Source: Camarhynchus parvulus (lineage: Eukaryota > Chordata > Aves > Passeriformes > Thraupidae). Taken from it: 64,000 bases of DNA. This document shows, piece by piece, positions 13,061 through 24,821 of the stretch. The stretch is from NCBI RefSeq assembly GCF_901933205.1, contig NC_044571.1, positions 54,807,994-54,871,993 of the forward strand. The letters are read 5' to 3'. Numbering within the stretch: the first letter of the stretch is position 1; each line of letters begins with the position of its first letter. The position numbers and the translations under genes are program-made. Below the pieces are notes generated by a model that was not told the origin of the DNA, ran no database searches, and was given only the letters and a program-made list of their open reading frames with translations.

Positions 13061-14839
13061 GCCACATATTTATGAAAGGATTTCCTTCTCCTACATCCTC
13101 ATAACATTCCCACATACCACATATCTAAACATGTAGGAACACAGTTATAGTCTCAACTCAGATATTATCTATTAGATGCTTCGGTTTAAAAGCAAAACTA
13201 AAAATTAAATATTATGAAATTGCTGATTTTATTCAGAATTTTTTCTTATTTCCTTCCCATTTTTAATTACAAAAATAAAAAATTTCATTTTAGCTTAATC
13301 TGAAATGTTTTGTTTAATCTTAGAAAAAAAGAATTTGTTATTCAAGTATTTTAATTGCTTAAGATGCAAGAGCGTCAAAATTAAAACCATAATCATAATA
13401 AAAAAGCTCTTAAAAATACAAATTTCCTAAACAGTTTTTAAATTACTTTTTATTAATTGCTATTCCACCAGTTGTACCGAAATGAATCAATATTTTGGAA
13501 TACATTTGAGGTAATTTTTTACTAATTTTACCATGGATAAAATCCTTTCTTATGAAAATATATTTTATTACCAGTTCCTGAAAACATGGGAGATTAAAAA
13601 GATAGAAAACATTTAAATATATTACATATTTAAAATAACACAAATATAATTTAATTTTTTATATAACATATTGCTTTTTTGTGTGTCTTATCTACATATA
13701 TATTTTTTATGTAGGATAATACATGAAATTAACTTTCTCATCAGCTCAGTTGCACAGTTTTAATGTCTCCTTTATGTTCAGCATTCACCATGAATCAGCT
13801 GGCATAGGAAGGCTGTGAATTTAAAGGAGGTTGCTTGTCTGGTTTTGCAGCTGGGAGAACATTTTCCCACAGTTCTGTTTATATGCAAATATTCTAATAC
13901 ACACCATTTATTTTCTCAAGTATTATGGTGTGTCATTGATTCAGTGAAGCTCCATGAAGTACAGTATCCTGATATTTGGGGAGAAAAGAACTCCCCAAGT
14001 TCCATAATGCATCTGGCCAGTGCTATACTGTTATAAACAGGGAAAGACCTTTTGTCAACATTTCAGAGACTAAGCTCTGCCCCAAAGCTTCAAAGGTCTG
14101 TGATAACAAGCTTAGGTCTGTTTTTTATGTATATTCCCTGAATTTGTATTTTGTGGTATTATCTTTATCCGTGACAGAATTGTTGTCCAGTTCAATGTTA
14201 TCATTTAGCATCCTTAGTGAACACAGATGGATGTCAAAATTGTGTGCTATGGTACCTGCCTTTGATCTGTTGTGGGTCTGTTCAAAGTGCATATACTTGA
14301 ATGTATAATAAGACATACAAAAAGTACCCCAAACAAACAAAAAAACCCCAACACTTTTATAAATGCACCATTTTTTCCTACATATATATATTTATGTTCA
14401 TTCAGGCAGATATCAAATTCCTTTTGGTTTGCACACAATAATTTAAAAATTAAAGGTAAAATGCACCCTTAGAGGACATTGTGCCTGATAAGAGGAAGCA
14501 CATTTCTAAATCCTTGGTATACATAGTCCCTTGCTCCTGCTTACATATGTTATAATTTCCCAGCCAACGATCAAAAAGCCTTCTAATGAAAAGCAAGTAG
14601 AAGTGAATAGTGGCTAACTGAATAAAAAACATCCCTTAAGAAAAGCAATATGCAACATCTATTATCTGAAAACTCTTATACATTTTCCACTGTATGGAAA
14701 GCCTATAAAACATCACTGTGTATTCATGCAGTCAACACTGCAATCCATCAAAAAATTAATGGTTTTGTTAGTATGCACTGGTCCACTGAATAGGCTGCTA
14801 TTGCAACAGTAATATGAATGTGACTTGTTTGGAAAATAG
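13061..14839. other. AT-rich non-coding stretch, no gene seen
   Basis: Several overlapping open frames on both strands at 13,815-14,472, none longer than 110 codons and none with a recognisable domain. Their overlap on both strands argues for chance. No repeat identified. Confidence 0.5.
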
Positions 14840-15062
14840 ACACAAAAAAACCCAAGCCCAAACAGCAAGTGTAAAAATTCCCCCCTCAACCCACATTAAC
14901 AAAAAACCTCCAAAAAGTGAACAAAAAAAAAAAAAAAAAAACAACAACAAAAAAAACCAAACAAACAAAAACAAACAAAACCCGAACAAAACAGAAAACC
15001 AAACCAAAAACCAAACAAAAATACCACACAAATGCAGAAAAAACTCAAAGAAGAAAACCAAC
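14840..15062 (+). repeat. A/C-rich low-complexity tract (A19 run, CAA and CAAA units)
   Basis: About 220 bases almost free of T and G, with an uninterrupted A run near 14922-14940 followed by CAA, CAAA and ACCAAA units. The composition suggests an expanded and mutated poly(A) or CAAA microsatellite. The overlapping Lys/Asn/Thr-rich frame (+) and Phe/Leu-rich frame (-) follow from composition and are not genes. Confidence 0.85.
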
Positions 15063-15538
15063 AAACTTCCAAAAACTGGATCTGAGCAAACAGATAATAT
15101 TAACCAAGGATTTTTCTTTTTAACTCTAAAAGATCTGTTCTTGTCTTCCAAATGAACATCAAGTACCCCAAGAAAACATAGAAGAGATTAATAAATCTCG
15201 CTAACTGGATAGAAACGACTGAAATGCAAATTCTGCGTCCACAAAAGCGTCAGAGCTTGAAGTGATACATGTGGTTGTTTCTGCAAGCCCTGTTTACCAA
15301 GCATTTACTGATTCCCAGTGTTTAATGACATCTGCTTGTATTGTCTGTTTTCTTACCATGGTCAACAAATAAGAATTTAAAGATTGCATACAGTACACAT
15401 GTATTATTAAATCAAAATTAAATTTAGGCATGTTCTTTCTAGATGTCTTGGTTAAGACTGAATGGAAAAATGAACAGAAGACACTAAAAATCACCAGTCC
15501 AAATAACACTTTCATTTGATAACTTTGATATGATTTTA
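15063..15538. other. AT-rich non-coding stretch, no feature seen
   Basis: No repeat, RNA or exon recognised. Confidence 0.5.
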
Positions 15539-15570
15539 GTAATTAATCCTTCCTGTAATTAATCCTTCCT
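15539..15570. repeat. Exact 16-bp tandem duplication
   Basis: The unit GTAATTAATCCTTCCT occurs twice without a gap (15539-15554 and 15555-15570). The perfect match points to a recent duplication. Confidence 0.9.
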
Positions 15571-16559
15571 GAATTCTTTAATAACTATTGTAATAAAACA
15601 TTATTAGTTTATACTGGATGGTATATAGAATAGAGAGCACAAAAACCACATTGAAAACCAGAAAGTTTTATTATTTACAATCTAGTCTCAGTGTCATTTA
15701 AGTATACTCTTTGTAAAGAAAGAAAACAAATATCCTTTTCTCAGTTTCATGATGCAATAAATTTATAATAAGAAAAAGAAATGGCAAAAAGAGATATATT
15801 TAGAAGGTTAAAAATCTATAAACAAGTTCCTTTCTTGGAACGAAGACCATTATCTGTAGAGACAAAGTTCATACGTTTCTGCGTGATAGTATTATTCAGT
15901 GTATTGGATATTATTAGGCAGAAAACTGTTTCTGCTCCTATAATTTTTTTCAAATAAATTTCCTCTCTCTTTTGTAATTTTATAACTTAAACGTGCTGGG
16001 GCTTAAAATTATTGGGGTTTATGTTATTTTAATTTTTTTTTCTGCACAACTAGATCTAAGAATCTAAAGAACTGGAAATGGCTGAAGGGTTTCCATCAGA
16101 AATTTTTTTTCCAGTCTTAGAAATATTTCTTGCATTCACAGGGATGAATCTGCACAAATTTCTTTTGTTGCTTATACTGAGTTTGGACATTGCATTTGCA
16201 TTTAATTGCGTATTCTCTCTATATACATGCAAGAAGAATTATATTTGTTCCACACACTTCCAGTGAGAAATATGCTCTCATTTCTCTTCCCAATAAAGGA
16301 AAAAAAAGGGAAGAAACTACATAGGTTCTTCATTCTACTTCACATATCAGCACAAATTCCCCTGTCTCCTTTGAAGAACAGCAAGTGTAAATATACATAT
16401 TTTTATCCATCTTTTTCAATAGCACAATGGTGCATTGAAAGAGCATTTGGGACAACAGAATTAAATTTATGGTTTCTGAGAAGGTTCAAGCTGGTTTTGG
16501 GAGGGTGGGAGAATATGTTTATCTGTAATGATTAAACTGTTCAACAGAGAGAGCTGAAG
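15571..16559. other. AT-rich non-coding stretch, no feature seen
   Basis: Only short open frames (up to about 109 codons) without recognisable domains. Confidence 0.5.
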
Positions 16560-16838
16560 TCTTTGCAATAAGCATTTCCTGGACTTCTCTAACTTGGGTC
16601 CTTCCCAAAGATTTTAGACCTTCGTGAACTGCTTCAGCATGGTCCTTTCAACAGGACACAAACCCTTGGGAATAGATTTTCTGGTGTGGGTTCCCCATGG
16701 GCCTCAAGTCCTGTTAGTAAACCAGCTCCTGCATGGACTCCTTTCCTCAAGCAGCAGCTTCCTTCAGGGCATGCCTACCTGGTCCAGCAGAGAGTTCTGC
16801 ATGGGTTGCAGCAGAGACATCTGCTCCACTCTGGTAGA
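16560..16838 (-). mobile_element. Fragment of an avian ERV-type LTR
   Basis: On the minus strand this segment has the spaced repeat structure typical of one abundant bird LTR. Words of the type GGGAAGGACCCA, CATGCTGAAGCAGTTC and CCCATGGGGAACCCAC recur every 45-60 bases. The middle of the LTR at 25.76-26.30 kb belongs to the same broad family. Only this part of the LTR is present and both ends are blurred. It abuts CR1 reverse-transcriptase sequence in the same orientation. The family assignment is from memory of bird repeats. Confidence 0.6.
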
Positions 16839-16839
16839 A

Positions 16840-16955
16840 AAAAAGAAAACCACCTTGCACTGGGACTTGTTGAGCTTCATGAGGTTCTCATGGGCCCAGT
16901 TCTCAAGCTTGTCCATATCAATTGCACTGCTCAACTTCGTGCCATCAGCATACTG
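16840..16955 (-). mobile_element. CR1 LINE fragment, reverse-transcriptase region (broken)
   Basis: The minus-strand translation reads YADGTKL followed by a Trp-Ala-x-x-Asn-x-Met-Lys-x-Asn-Lys-x-Lys/Gln-Cys pattern. This matches the CR1 polymerase motif FADDTKL and the segment that follows it. The second catalytic aspartate of the FADD motif is replaced by glycine, and the frame runs into LTR-like sequence after about 35 residues, so it is a dead fragment. It lies immediately next to a CR1 3' tail, with the rest of the body missing between them. Confidence 0.8.
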
Positions 16956-17086
16956 TTCACAGAATTCACACAATTCACAGAATGACAAGGTTGGAAGAGA
17001 CCTTAAAGGTCGTTGAGTCCAACCCATGCCCTAACACTCAACTAAACCATGGCATTGAGTGCCACACTCAGTCTTTTCTTAAACAC
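16953..17086 (-). mobile_element. CR1 LINE 3' end
   Basis: Read on the minus strand, it ends with the CR1 3' tail: a GGTTGGACTC...TTTAAGGTCTCTTCCAACC core followed by ATTCTGTG-like units. At the other end it has the CR1 text for 'ccatggcattgagtgccac', and similarity stops near 17086. It is 5'-truncated, as is usual for CR1. Because CR1 RT sequence follows directly after its tail, two CR1 copies, or one rearranged copy, are joined here. Confidence 0.85.
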
Positions 17087-19431
17087 GTTGTGTTGATGAT
17101 GTCCTCAGATCACCTACCCTTGCCTCACCTGGCTCTGCATTTATTTCTTTCTTCTCTGTTTGAGGAGAAGATTCTTTCTTAGTTCGCGCCAGTTTCCAAC
17201 CTGTCTTACTTGATTTTCTACACAGCAGGATAGAGAGCTCTCAAACTCTAAGAAAACTGGCCTTAAGTCGTTTCCAGCTTTGGCCAGCCCCTCTCTCCCT
17301 AAAGACAGTGACCCAGGGGTTCTTATTCACCTGCTCTTAAACAGATGAAAGTCCATTCTTACAAAATTCTTGACTTTGCTTCTCTCCAGGCTCACCAAGC
17401 TCACTTCTAAGGTCATAATACACAGAACCTTGTTAGTCATTCCCACATTTATTGTTCATCCAATATATTTCATAAGAAGCAAAATAAGAAATTTTAAGTC
17501 TTATATTTGTTTGTTAGAAAAACAAATGCAGATAGCTACCAATAAGATTTTCTATTTCTGATCCTGAGCTCTCGGACAGCATTTGCCTCTAGTTGTAACA
17601 TTGAGGGCTAAGGGCCATAAAGGTATGGGACCTGCAACACATCTCTGCTCTCAGCGCTTCCTGATAGACAAATGCCGGTAGATCTTGCAGGAGGTTAACT
17701 TTTTTGAGAGAAGTGTTCAATAATATTTTTTTAAGTACTCATCTTTGCTCAAACAGTGTACAGGGAGAATACTTTTTGATTTGGGAAAAGAGAGCAAGAG
17801 CTTAGCAAAAAGATAAAGACTAAGTGTGTAAATTTTGACAAAATTAGTTCTCATGAGTCACGCTCTAGCTCTCATCTAGTAAGTGCTAATAGCATAATAC
17901 AGTAAAACGTCTAAATTATGACATAATAAAGAGTTTGATATGACAGTAAATTAACATCCTGAAAGTATACTGTTAGATGTAAAACACATTGCAGAAATTC
18001 ATACTTATAGTAAAGTAAATATTATTTTCCTATTCAAATTCTTTCCAGAATTATGGACAGCTGAGTAACTTAGAATGTCACTTTTTTCACCTCTTATGGA
18101 TAAAAAACAATTAAGAAATATTTTATATATATATACATACATATATATATATATCTCTGCTCATTTCCTCCCTGTGCAACTTCTGTAATCATGCATTTCA
18201 TTCTTGCTGTGACTAGGCTGAAATGTTTTATCTTTCATTGATTATATTGCTTGCATTATTCAGAAATTAATAGCCATAGTGTTCAAAGAGAGAAGTAAGA
18301 TTCTGAATGCTGCCTCTGCTTAGATGAACAGTTTTATTTTAGGGACAGTAGAGCAGTCCTGAAGCAGGCTCCTTTCGTATCAGGAGTTGATTCTCTAAAG
18401 ATTAATCTTTTTTTCCCCCGAGATTCCTTGGGAATAGCAATTACACAGGAACCAATTGAATGTTTTAGAACTGTAGAAAAAGCAAATTAATCATATAGAT
18501 TATATTTTAGTACTCACTCATAAAATAAAATCCATTTAATTGCCAAAATTGAGCCAATGTAAATTCTTTAGTACTCAACATTGCTGGATTATAAACTTAC
18601 CCTTTGGTCTTAATAAAACCTATTTTGAGAAGAATGGTAGCAATTAAAAGGTCAGTCTACATGACTTACTGGATGATTTTTGAAGTTAATAATAATATAT
18701 TTATGCAAATGGATTGGCTGATGAAAAAATAAAATAAAAACATATGAAAAATAATTATAATTATTGTTTTTATGGAATTTATTAAGCTAAAATAATTTCA
18801 ATTTAATTATATTCTTATCCCATTCCATTTATATCTGTGGTTTTGAAGTAATTGGGGTATTTCTTCTGTTTTTTGTACTTGCTGCAGTACCTGGCAAAGT
18901 AATGGAATAAGTCCTCTTATAAACTATTGCCAAGTGAAAGAATTGTTTGGGAAAATCACAAATTATTCCAAACCATTATCCTCAGCTTGCTTCTTCCTAG
19001 ACACACTGGCAAGATAAAAATTGAATACATATAGCCAAAGTGGTGGAGTACAGACCTGAAAGCTGAAAATTGGAGTATGGACCTTTTGACCTAAAAGGGT
19101 TTTAATTAGTGGTTAAAAGTTTTTTTGACAGCTGATTATAAAGGATTGTTACTGGATATGATTTTACATCTTCATTGACATCACCACCTTGATGATGGGT
19201 TAGGACAGAGGCTGAGAAAACTTCAACTCTGCTTGAAAAAGGAGAAGGCTCAGCAGAGATTTTATCAGTATGCTTAAAAACTGGATGAGAGGGAATGAAA
19301 AAGGAGACAGGCTCTTCTCAGTAGTGATCGCTACTAGGGCAGGACCTGACAGAGAACAGAAAAACTAATTCCATCTGAACATGAGAGAATGCTTCTTTTG
19401 CTGCAAAAGTAGTGAAACTTTCAAAGTAAGC
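17087..19431. other. Non-coding; GC-richer unassigned part 17,087-17,700, then AT-rich
   Basis: 17,087-17,390 and 17,565-17,700 are richer in C and G than the background and begin exactly where CR1 similarity stops. They may therefore be an inserted, unrecognised element. The remainder is plain AT-rich sequence with an alternating AT/ACAT microsatellite at 18124-18154. No gene seen. Confidence 0.4.
18124..18154. repeat. (TA)n / (CATA)n microsatellite
   Basis: Alternating TA repeat with two interrupting CATA units. Confidence 0.85.
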
Positions 19432-19480
19432 CACAACTCAATGAGTTGTGCAGGACTGTGCAAAAATGGGCACAGTCCTG
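19432..19480. repeat. Two adjacent perfect hairpins
   Basis: First inverted repeat: CACAACTCA (19432-19440), one central base, TGAGTTGTG (19442-19450). The second begins at the next base: CAGGACTGTGC (19451-19461), 8-nt loop, GCACAGTCCTG (19470-19480). Both stems are perfect (9 and 11 bp) and they touch without a gap. They lie just upstream of recognisable LTR sequence and may be part of its U3 region or of the insertion site. Confidence 0.85.
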
Positions 19481-19482
19481 GC

Positions 19483-20020
19483 CAACAGGTTTCAGCTGAC
19501 TCTGCCTTAGAAGTGGGGTTAGACCGAGCTTGTCAATGTTTCCTGTTGCCAAAAAATGCTTGCACAGTTTCAAGCTGTTTTCTTCTGACACAATGAGGAG
19601 TCTGGGCATGGGCAAGAAGGTGTGAGGGGTACTGCTGGGTCACCTGACATAAGTTTACCAAAAAAATATTCCATATCATATGATGTTGTACTTGGCAGTA
19701 AAAGTTCAAGGAAAGGAGGAGGAGACAGGGACATTTGTGTTTATAGCACTTGTCTGTCTAAGAAGCTATTACACATAGTCATACCATGCTAAGGAGTCAG
19801 TAAACATCCACCTGTCAATGGGATGCACTGAATAAATTATTTTCTTTCTTTTATCTGTTATTTGTTTGTGTGTACATGTTTTGCTTAGCCTGCGAAACTA
19901 CTGTTAACATGATCTATAAGTCATTTCATGTTCCTTCAGTTATCTCCCTCTCCTCTGGGGGAGAGGACTGAGTGAGCAGCTGTGTGTGTCCACAGGGTCC
20001 ACCCAAAGCCCACCTCTTGG
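19483..20020 (+). mobile_element. Solo LTR of an avian ERVL-like endogenous retrovirus, degraded
   Basis: The segment has the order of features I know from a very common bird LTR: a CTGGGTCACCTGACA-like block near 19,638, a CCATATCATATGATG-like block near 19,672, a purine-rich GGAAAGGAGGAGGAG block near 19,710, an AATAAA at 19831-19836, and a C/T-rich stretch before GTGAGCAGCTGTGTG near 19,970. No internal gag or pol sequence is adjacent, so it is a solo LTR. It is related to the minus-strand LTR at 42.53-43.12 kb from the CATATGATG block onward but differs upstream. Ends are approximate and no target-site duplication could be identified. Confidence 0.75.
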
Positions 20021-20984
20021 TGCATAGTAGAGGTGTTGAGGGACTCCAGATAGTGATAGCCTTGACTGGAGGGTGCTGGATTACATTTATAATTACAGTT
20101 CTTCAGTTTTTTATTGCTAGGGTCCTTAGATTAGTCACATGCTTGCTTGTTTTGCCATGTATCGGAAACTAGGGTTTTTTAGTGTGCTTTCAATTCTACA
20201 AACAGCAATAGTACTACTGCTGTAGGAAATAATTTATTATGTTTTAGGTAGTCTCTATCTGCCAATTCAGACATGTGCAGGTTTCCTCTAAATCCAATGT
20301 CTCATTTGTCAGACTCAAAAAAATACCTCTCATAACATATCACATCTTAAATAGCATAAAACAGCTGCACGTGGACATATGAAAGCATGAAGGTTGAATT
20401 TAATTTGTATTTATTATACATTTTATTAAAATTCTCAAGTTTACAATCTTTCTCATGAAACTAGTATTAAAATATCACCAGTCATGCTTTTGTATTTCAG
20501 TTAAATGTTATGTCCTCTATTTACTTAATCTAATTTCTTCTAGCTAAAAGTTGACTGTTCAGGATAAACTAGTCATCTAAGCTCTTTTCATGATCCATGA
20601 AAGGAAATAGGCATTTCTAGAGGCAATTAATCTCCTTTTAAGATTGATATCATACACATAAGTAAGTTGCCCTATGGCTGAGACTATTTATGTCCATGAA
20701 TGGTAAAACAAACTGAGCAGACTATGTGCATTGATGATGTTGTTTGTAGATGCTGGAATACAGGTAAGACAAATCACCTCACATTTGCACCTACCCACTC
20801 AACTCTTCTTTCCTTCAGTATGCCATTGGTAGTTTAAGCATACTGTGACTGATCTTCCTATTACAAATGTTGAGGTGATTTGAAACCTGTATAAAAGAAA
20901 ATTATTAATTTATTTAAATTTGGGAAAGCTTTCTTTAAAATTATTTTATCTAATAAGAGCAACTGAACAACAAGATAGTAATAT

Positions 20985-21060
20985 CAATAACAATAACAAC
21001 AACTAAACCAGGAAAAAAAAAAAAAAACAAACAAAAACACCACCACCATCTCCACCACTA
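20985..21060 (+). repeat. A/C-rich tract (CAATAA, poly-A, CACCAC)
   Basis: CAATAACAA units, an A run of about 15 near 21012, then CAAAC and CACCACC units. Low complexity only. Confidence 0.8.
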
Positions 21061-21830
21061 GTGTTTTCTAGAGGGCACAATTTATTTTGCATCACAAATT
21101 TTAGCAGCTGCCAGTGAACCACAGAAAGAATAGACAGCTCTCAGCAGTAATATCGTGTAGTGGAAAAAGCAGAATAATTACTCCACCCACCACCGATGGT
21201 TCTTAATCATGCACAGCCATTTGAATCTCTAGTATCTAGTTGGTAGATAAAGAACATGATAGAAGTATGTTTGAAATAAATCAAAATGGCTTTCAACTTA
21301 AAAAAATGTGAACAGTACTGCTTCAAACAGAAAATTATAAAAAAAATGGTTTTCTATTTGAGATTGGTTATAGCTGAGGAACAGTAGAGAGACAAGTCAT
21401 ATATTTACTTCTGAAGAATTAAAGAATACAAAAAAAGAAGAAAATAGTAAATTAAATGAGCCAGATAATTTCTACTAGATACATTTTCTTAAATTATTAG
21501 AGACTGAAAAGTGGGCTCTATGTCCTAATGTCCTAGCTGGTTTTCCTCTTATGGTGGAGACACTTGCCCTTGACTTCCAAAGATTTATAATTTAAAAATG
21601 ACAACTAGAATTTTAGCTGCCTCAAAATAAGCTACTTTTCTTAAGTTCATCTAAGTTAAGAATTCCTACCAAAATATTGATCTTTTTTCAAAATTTTCTA
21701 ACCATAAATCACTTGAGATATAGTTATATCTTTCCAGTGTTTAAATAATACAACTTAGAGAAAACTTAATTAAATAGATTCTGCCTGAAACACTCATAAA
21801 AACACATAACAAAACAACATAAAGGCAAAG

Positions 21831-21872
21831 TCAAAAAAAACCCAACAAAAAACAAAAAAAAAAAACAACCCA
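21831..21872 (+). repeat. A/C-rich low-complexity tract
   Basis: A runs separated by CCCAAC, CAAAA and CAACC; the same type as the other A/C-rich tracts in this window. Confidence 0.8.
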
Positions 21873-23048
21873 GGAAATTAAAATGGAGCTGGTTTTGTAA
21901 CATGTATACCATTTTCTACTATCGATAACAATATTAAAATTTGATGTCTTAGTTTATAGTGATAAACAATGGAGGAAAAAGCAAGATGTGGTGACTGATC
22001 AATTTGTGTCTTAAAATGAATGACATAAATACTAATAAGATGTAATTCAGAGATGTACTAGCCAATTATTATCCATGTTTTTGTTGGTCTCATTGAATCC
22101 TTATGGAAGCAACAGCAATGGAAATAGCCTAAGAATGTGTGTTATTTTCACTGGGGAGTCTTATTGTAGGTGACATTGTAATGACTTGGCCTAACTGTTA
22201 TGCCTACATGAAAATCTAAAAAAGGTAGTAATTTTACAGATAATTATTTGCATAAAAATTCTCTAACAGACTAGCACCTACTTCAATAAAACATTCTTCC
22301 CCACCTATTGTAGCTTAACATTTAAATGCTCTGTTTTGTAATATATTTATGTACTTTATCAAACCTTTTAGTTTGCCAATTTAATGTTTATATTTTGTAT
22401 ATACTAAAGAGGTGTCTGGTGTTTTTAATGTTATACAGCAACTTGTGATTAGACTTACATACATCTCAAAAAAGTGAGATTATTTCCAATGCTGTGATTT
22501 AGTTAGAAGAAGATTTGGACCTTTTGTCTTAATTCACATTAGCTTTTTGCAAAGAGAGGGAGTTACCCAGAGTTGGACTTGGTGTGGTTAATAGCACTTT
22601 CTGATTTTCTCAATTGCTTTTATTGTAAACTCTTGTCAATAGTTTAATTGAAGCAAAAAGATTTAATGCAATTTCATTTCTTGCAATACCTTCAGAAAAG
22701 TGTTGTCTTCATTGGCCTCGCATGTATTCCAGCAAGGAAAAAAGAACAAAAAGAAAAGTGCTGGCAGTTTAAAGGGATGGGAACTAAAGGAATCTGAAAA
22801 ATATATTGGATGATGTGGATGCCATTATGGAGAGTCAGTGAAGGATGAAGTCCATGAATCAAGCTGATAAATTGTGATTGGCCCTTAAAAAGGCAAGTAA
22901 ATCCAAATTGGTTAGGTAATGTTCATAATATCAAAAAATATTACATTGAGGCTGGCCCTGTACATCATTCTATAAAACTGATGCCGATCTTTTACACCAA
23001 GTATCATCAGGAAACACATAAATTAAGCTGTAGATTAAAATTAGCCCC

Positions 23049-23130
23049 TCAAATAAACAACCATCCCCCAACCCCAAACAAATCCAAACAACCAAACAAA
23101 AAACCAAAAAACCCACAACTCGAAAAACAA
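23049..23130 (+). repeat. A/C-rich tract (CCAAACAAA units)
   Basis: About 80 bases nearly free of G and T, made of CCCCAA, AAATCCAAAC and CCAAAC words. It looks like a decayed CAAA repeat. Confidence 0.8.
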
Positions 23131-24788
23131 AGCAGTGATGATAGTGGGGAAAAGCAACACACATTTTTCACCTGTAAGTGTTTCATGTATAATGAAGTCA
23201 TAAATCAGGCCAATAAAATGAAAAGTTAAGTGAAGATGGCTTGGAAAATAAGCCTATATCTAGGCCTTTGGAATCACAAAGGCAACAAGGCTGCAAAGCA
23301 TGAGGGAGCTGGAACATTGTAGACAAGAAAATGCTGCTGACTAGATGGAAAATTGAATGTTCTTCAGTGTACCTGCGTACAAGATATAAAAGCACATTTT
23401 TATAAATCCAAGGAAAAAGATTTGAAACATTCCAGAGTTAACAGTTAATGTTGCCTAGTTTAAAGAAGCTAATTTAGATTATCTTATTTTCTGGGCTTTT
23501 CTGGATTGGCTATGCAATTTTCTGACAGACTCCATTCTCTTTAGTTCTTTCTTCTACGCTATCCATTGTGGCTGCTGCAGTTTTTAACAGCAGTGGGGCT
23601 TGGATACAATTCAAGAGCTCTAACTGTAAAAAGTTGCAACAAACAATTATTCTTCATTTCTCCCAAGAAAACTGAAATTAAGTAAATTGAGCTATTTTAA
23701 TATGCAGTTAATATGGAGAAAAAAATACAGGGAATTAAAAAATTATAGGCTTGATTTAATTACATAACCTGAGAACACAAGGACTTCGTGCTGTTTACAT
23801 CTCAAAGGTATTCAAGAGTTCTGTATGGGTTGCTTTGTGTTTTGGGCACAGCAATGTTGATAGGCTACAAAACCTTTGATATTTGAAAAGGCATTAGGCA
23901 ACTGTGGCAAAGCAAAGAAATCTAGCCTACTGAATAGGAATGCATTTGATAATAAGTCACTTTAAAATCTAGATACCTATATGAAGGTTCTGACTGCCAG
24001 CTAGATGTCTTAATTCCCATAAAGGACATGAGATTGCATTTTGTCTTAGGCCAAAACAGACATTTTGTGTCATTTGAGACACCACAGTATAACCCAGGTG
24101 GCATACAGTTACCTATCTAGTACATGAAAGTATGTGGATTCTCTGCCATAGCTGTCAGCTCCATTCAGAAATTTCAGAACTGAGGTAGTAAAGACCTGCT
24201 TCAGGAGGAATCAAATTCCTCCTCCTGACTTCATTGAATGTATGAACTAGGAGCTAAACACAGGTATCTAACACTACCTGAAATGCTCTGGCCTACTGAT
24301 AACTGCCACACAAAGAAGGTAAATAAGATAGAGGAGACTCATGACCCAAGTAGCAACAAGATGGTTGTACAGGCATCTCAAAAAGTGCTAAATGTTGTTT
24401 GAGTGATAAAATTGATGCCTGTGTAAATAAATCAAAACCTATGTATTTTGAGATTTTAAAGCATTAAGGAGCTCTTAGCTTCTGCTTACAGATATAGGAT
24501 GTAGACCCTTTAATTCTGGTGTCTTAAACTGCAACTGAACTCCAGTCAGTAATATCAGTAATAATTCTCAAAAAAAAAAAATCACAAAACAGACATTCAT
24601 TTCATAGCAGGGATAACATCTGCATCCTTAACCTCCAGTTAAGTGACTGATAAAACAACTCATTCTGCCTCTAACTCTGAGAACAGGTTTTTGTTTCTTA
24701 CAACAGTGCTGAATTTTCAGGTTTCTCCAACCCCTCTCTGTTGAAGGTAATTTGGATTGTGATGTTTCACATGAATTACCGCTGATCT

Positions 24789-24820
24789 TGTTGTTTTTTT
24801 TTGTTTTTTTTTTTTTTTTG
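24789..24820 (-). repeat. Poly(T) tract (poly(A) on minus strand)
   Basis: Two T runs of 10 or more separated by single G bases. No retroposon body was recognised on the minus-strand 5' side. Confidence 0.8.
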
Positions 24821-24821
24821 C

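Larger units (their letters stand above)
20021..24821. other. AT-rich non-coding stretch; no gene seen
   Basis: Apart from the low-complexity tracts listed separately, no transposon, exon or RNA gene was recognised. Slightly less AT-biased unique sequence occurs around 22,700-22,900 and 24,160-24,360. Confidence 0.5.

Noticed and set aside
14798..15155. Long frames rich in Phe/Leu (minus) or Lys/Asn/Thr (plus)
   Set aside because: They are translations of the A/C-rich low-complexity tract.
16624..17016. 130-codon open frame on the plus strand
   Set aside because: It lies antisense to CR1 and LTR fragments and crosses their junctions, so it is an accident of transposon sequence.
18124..18154. 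Regular AT repeats as a possible array
   Set aside because: A dinucleotide microsatellite without spacers; nothing like a CRISPR array occurs in the window.
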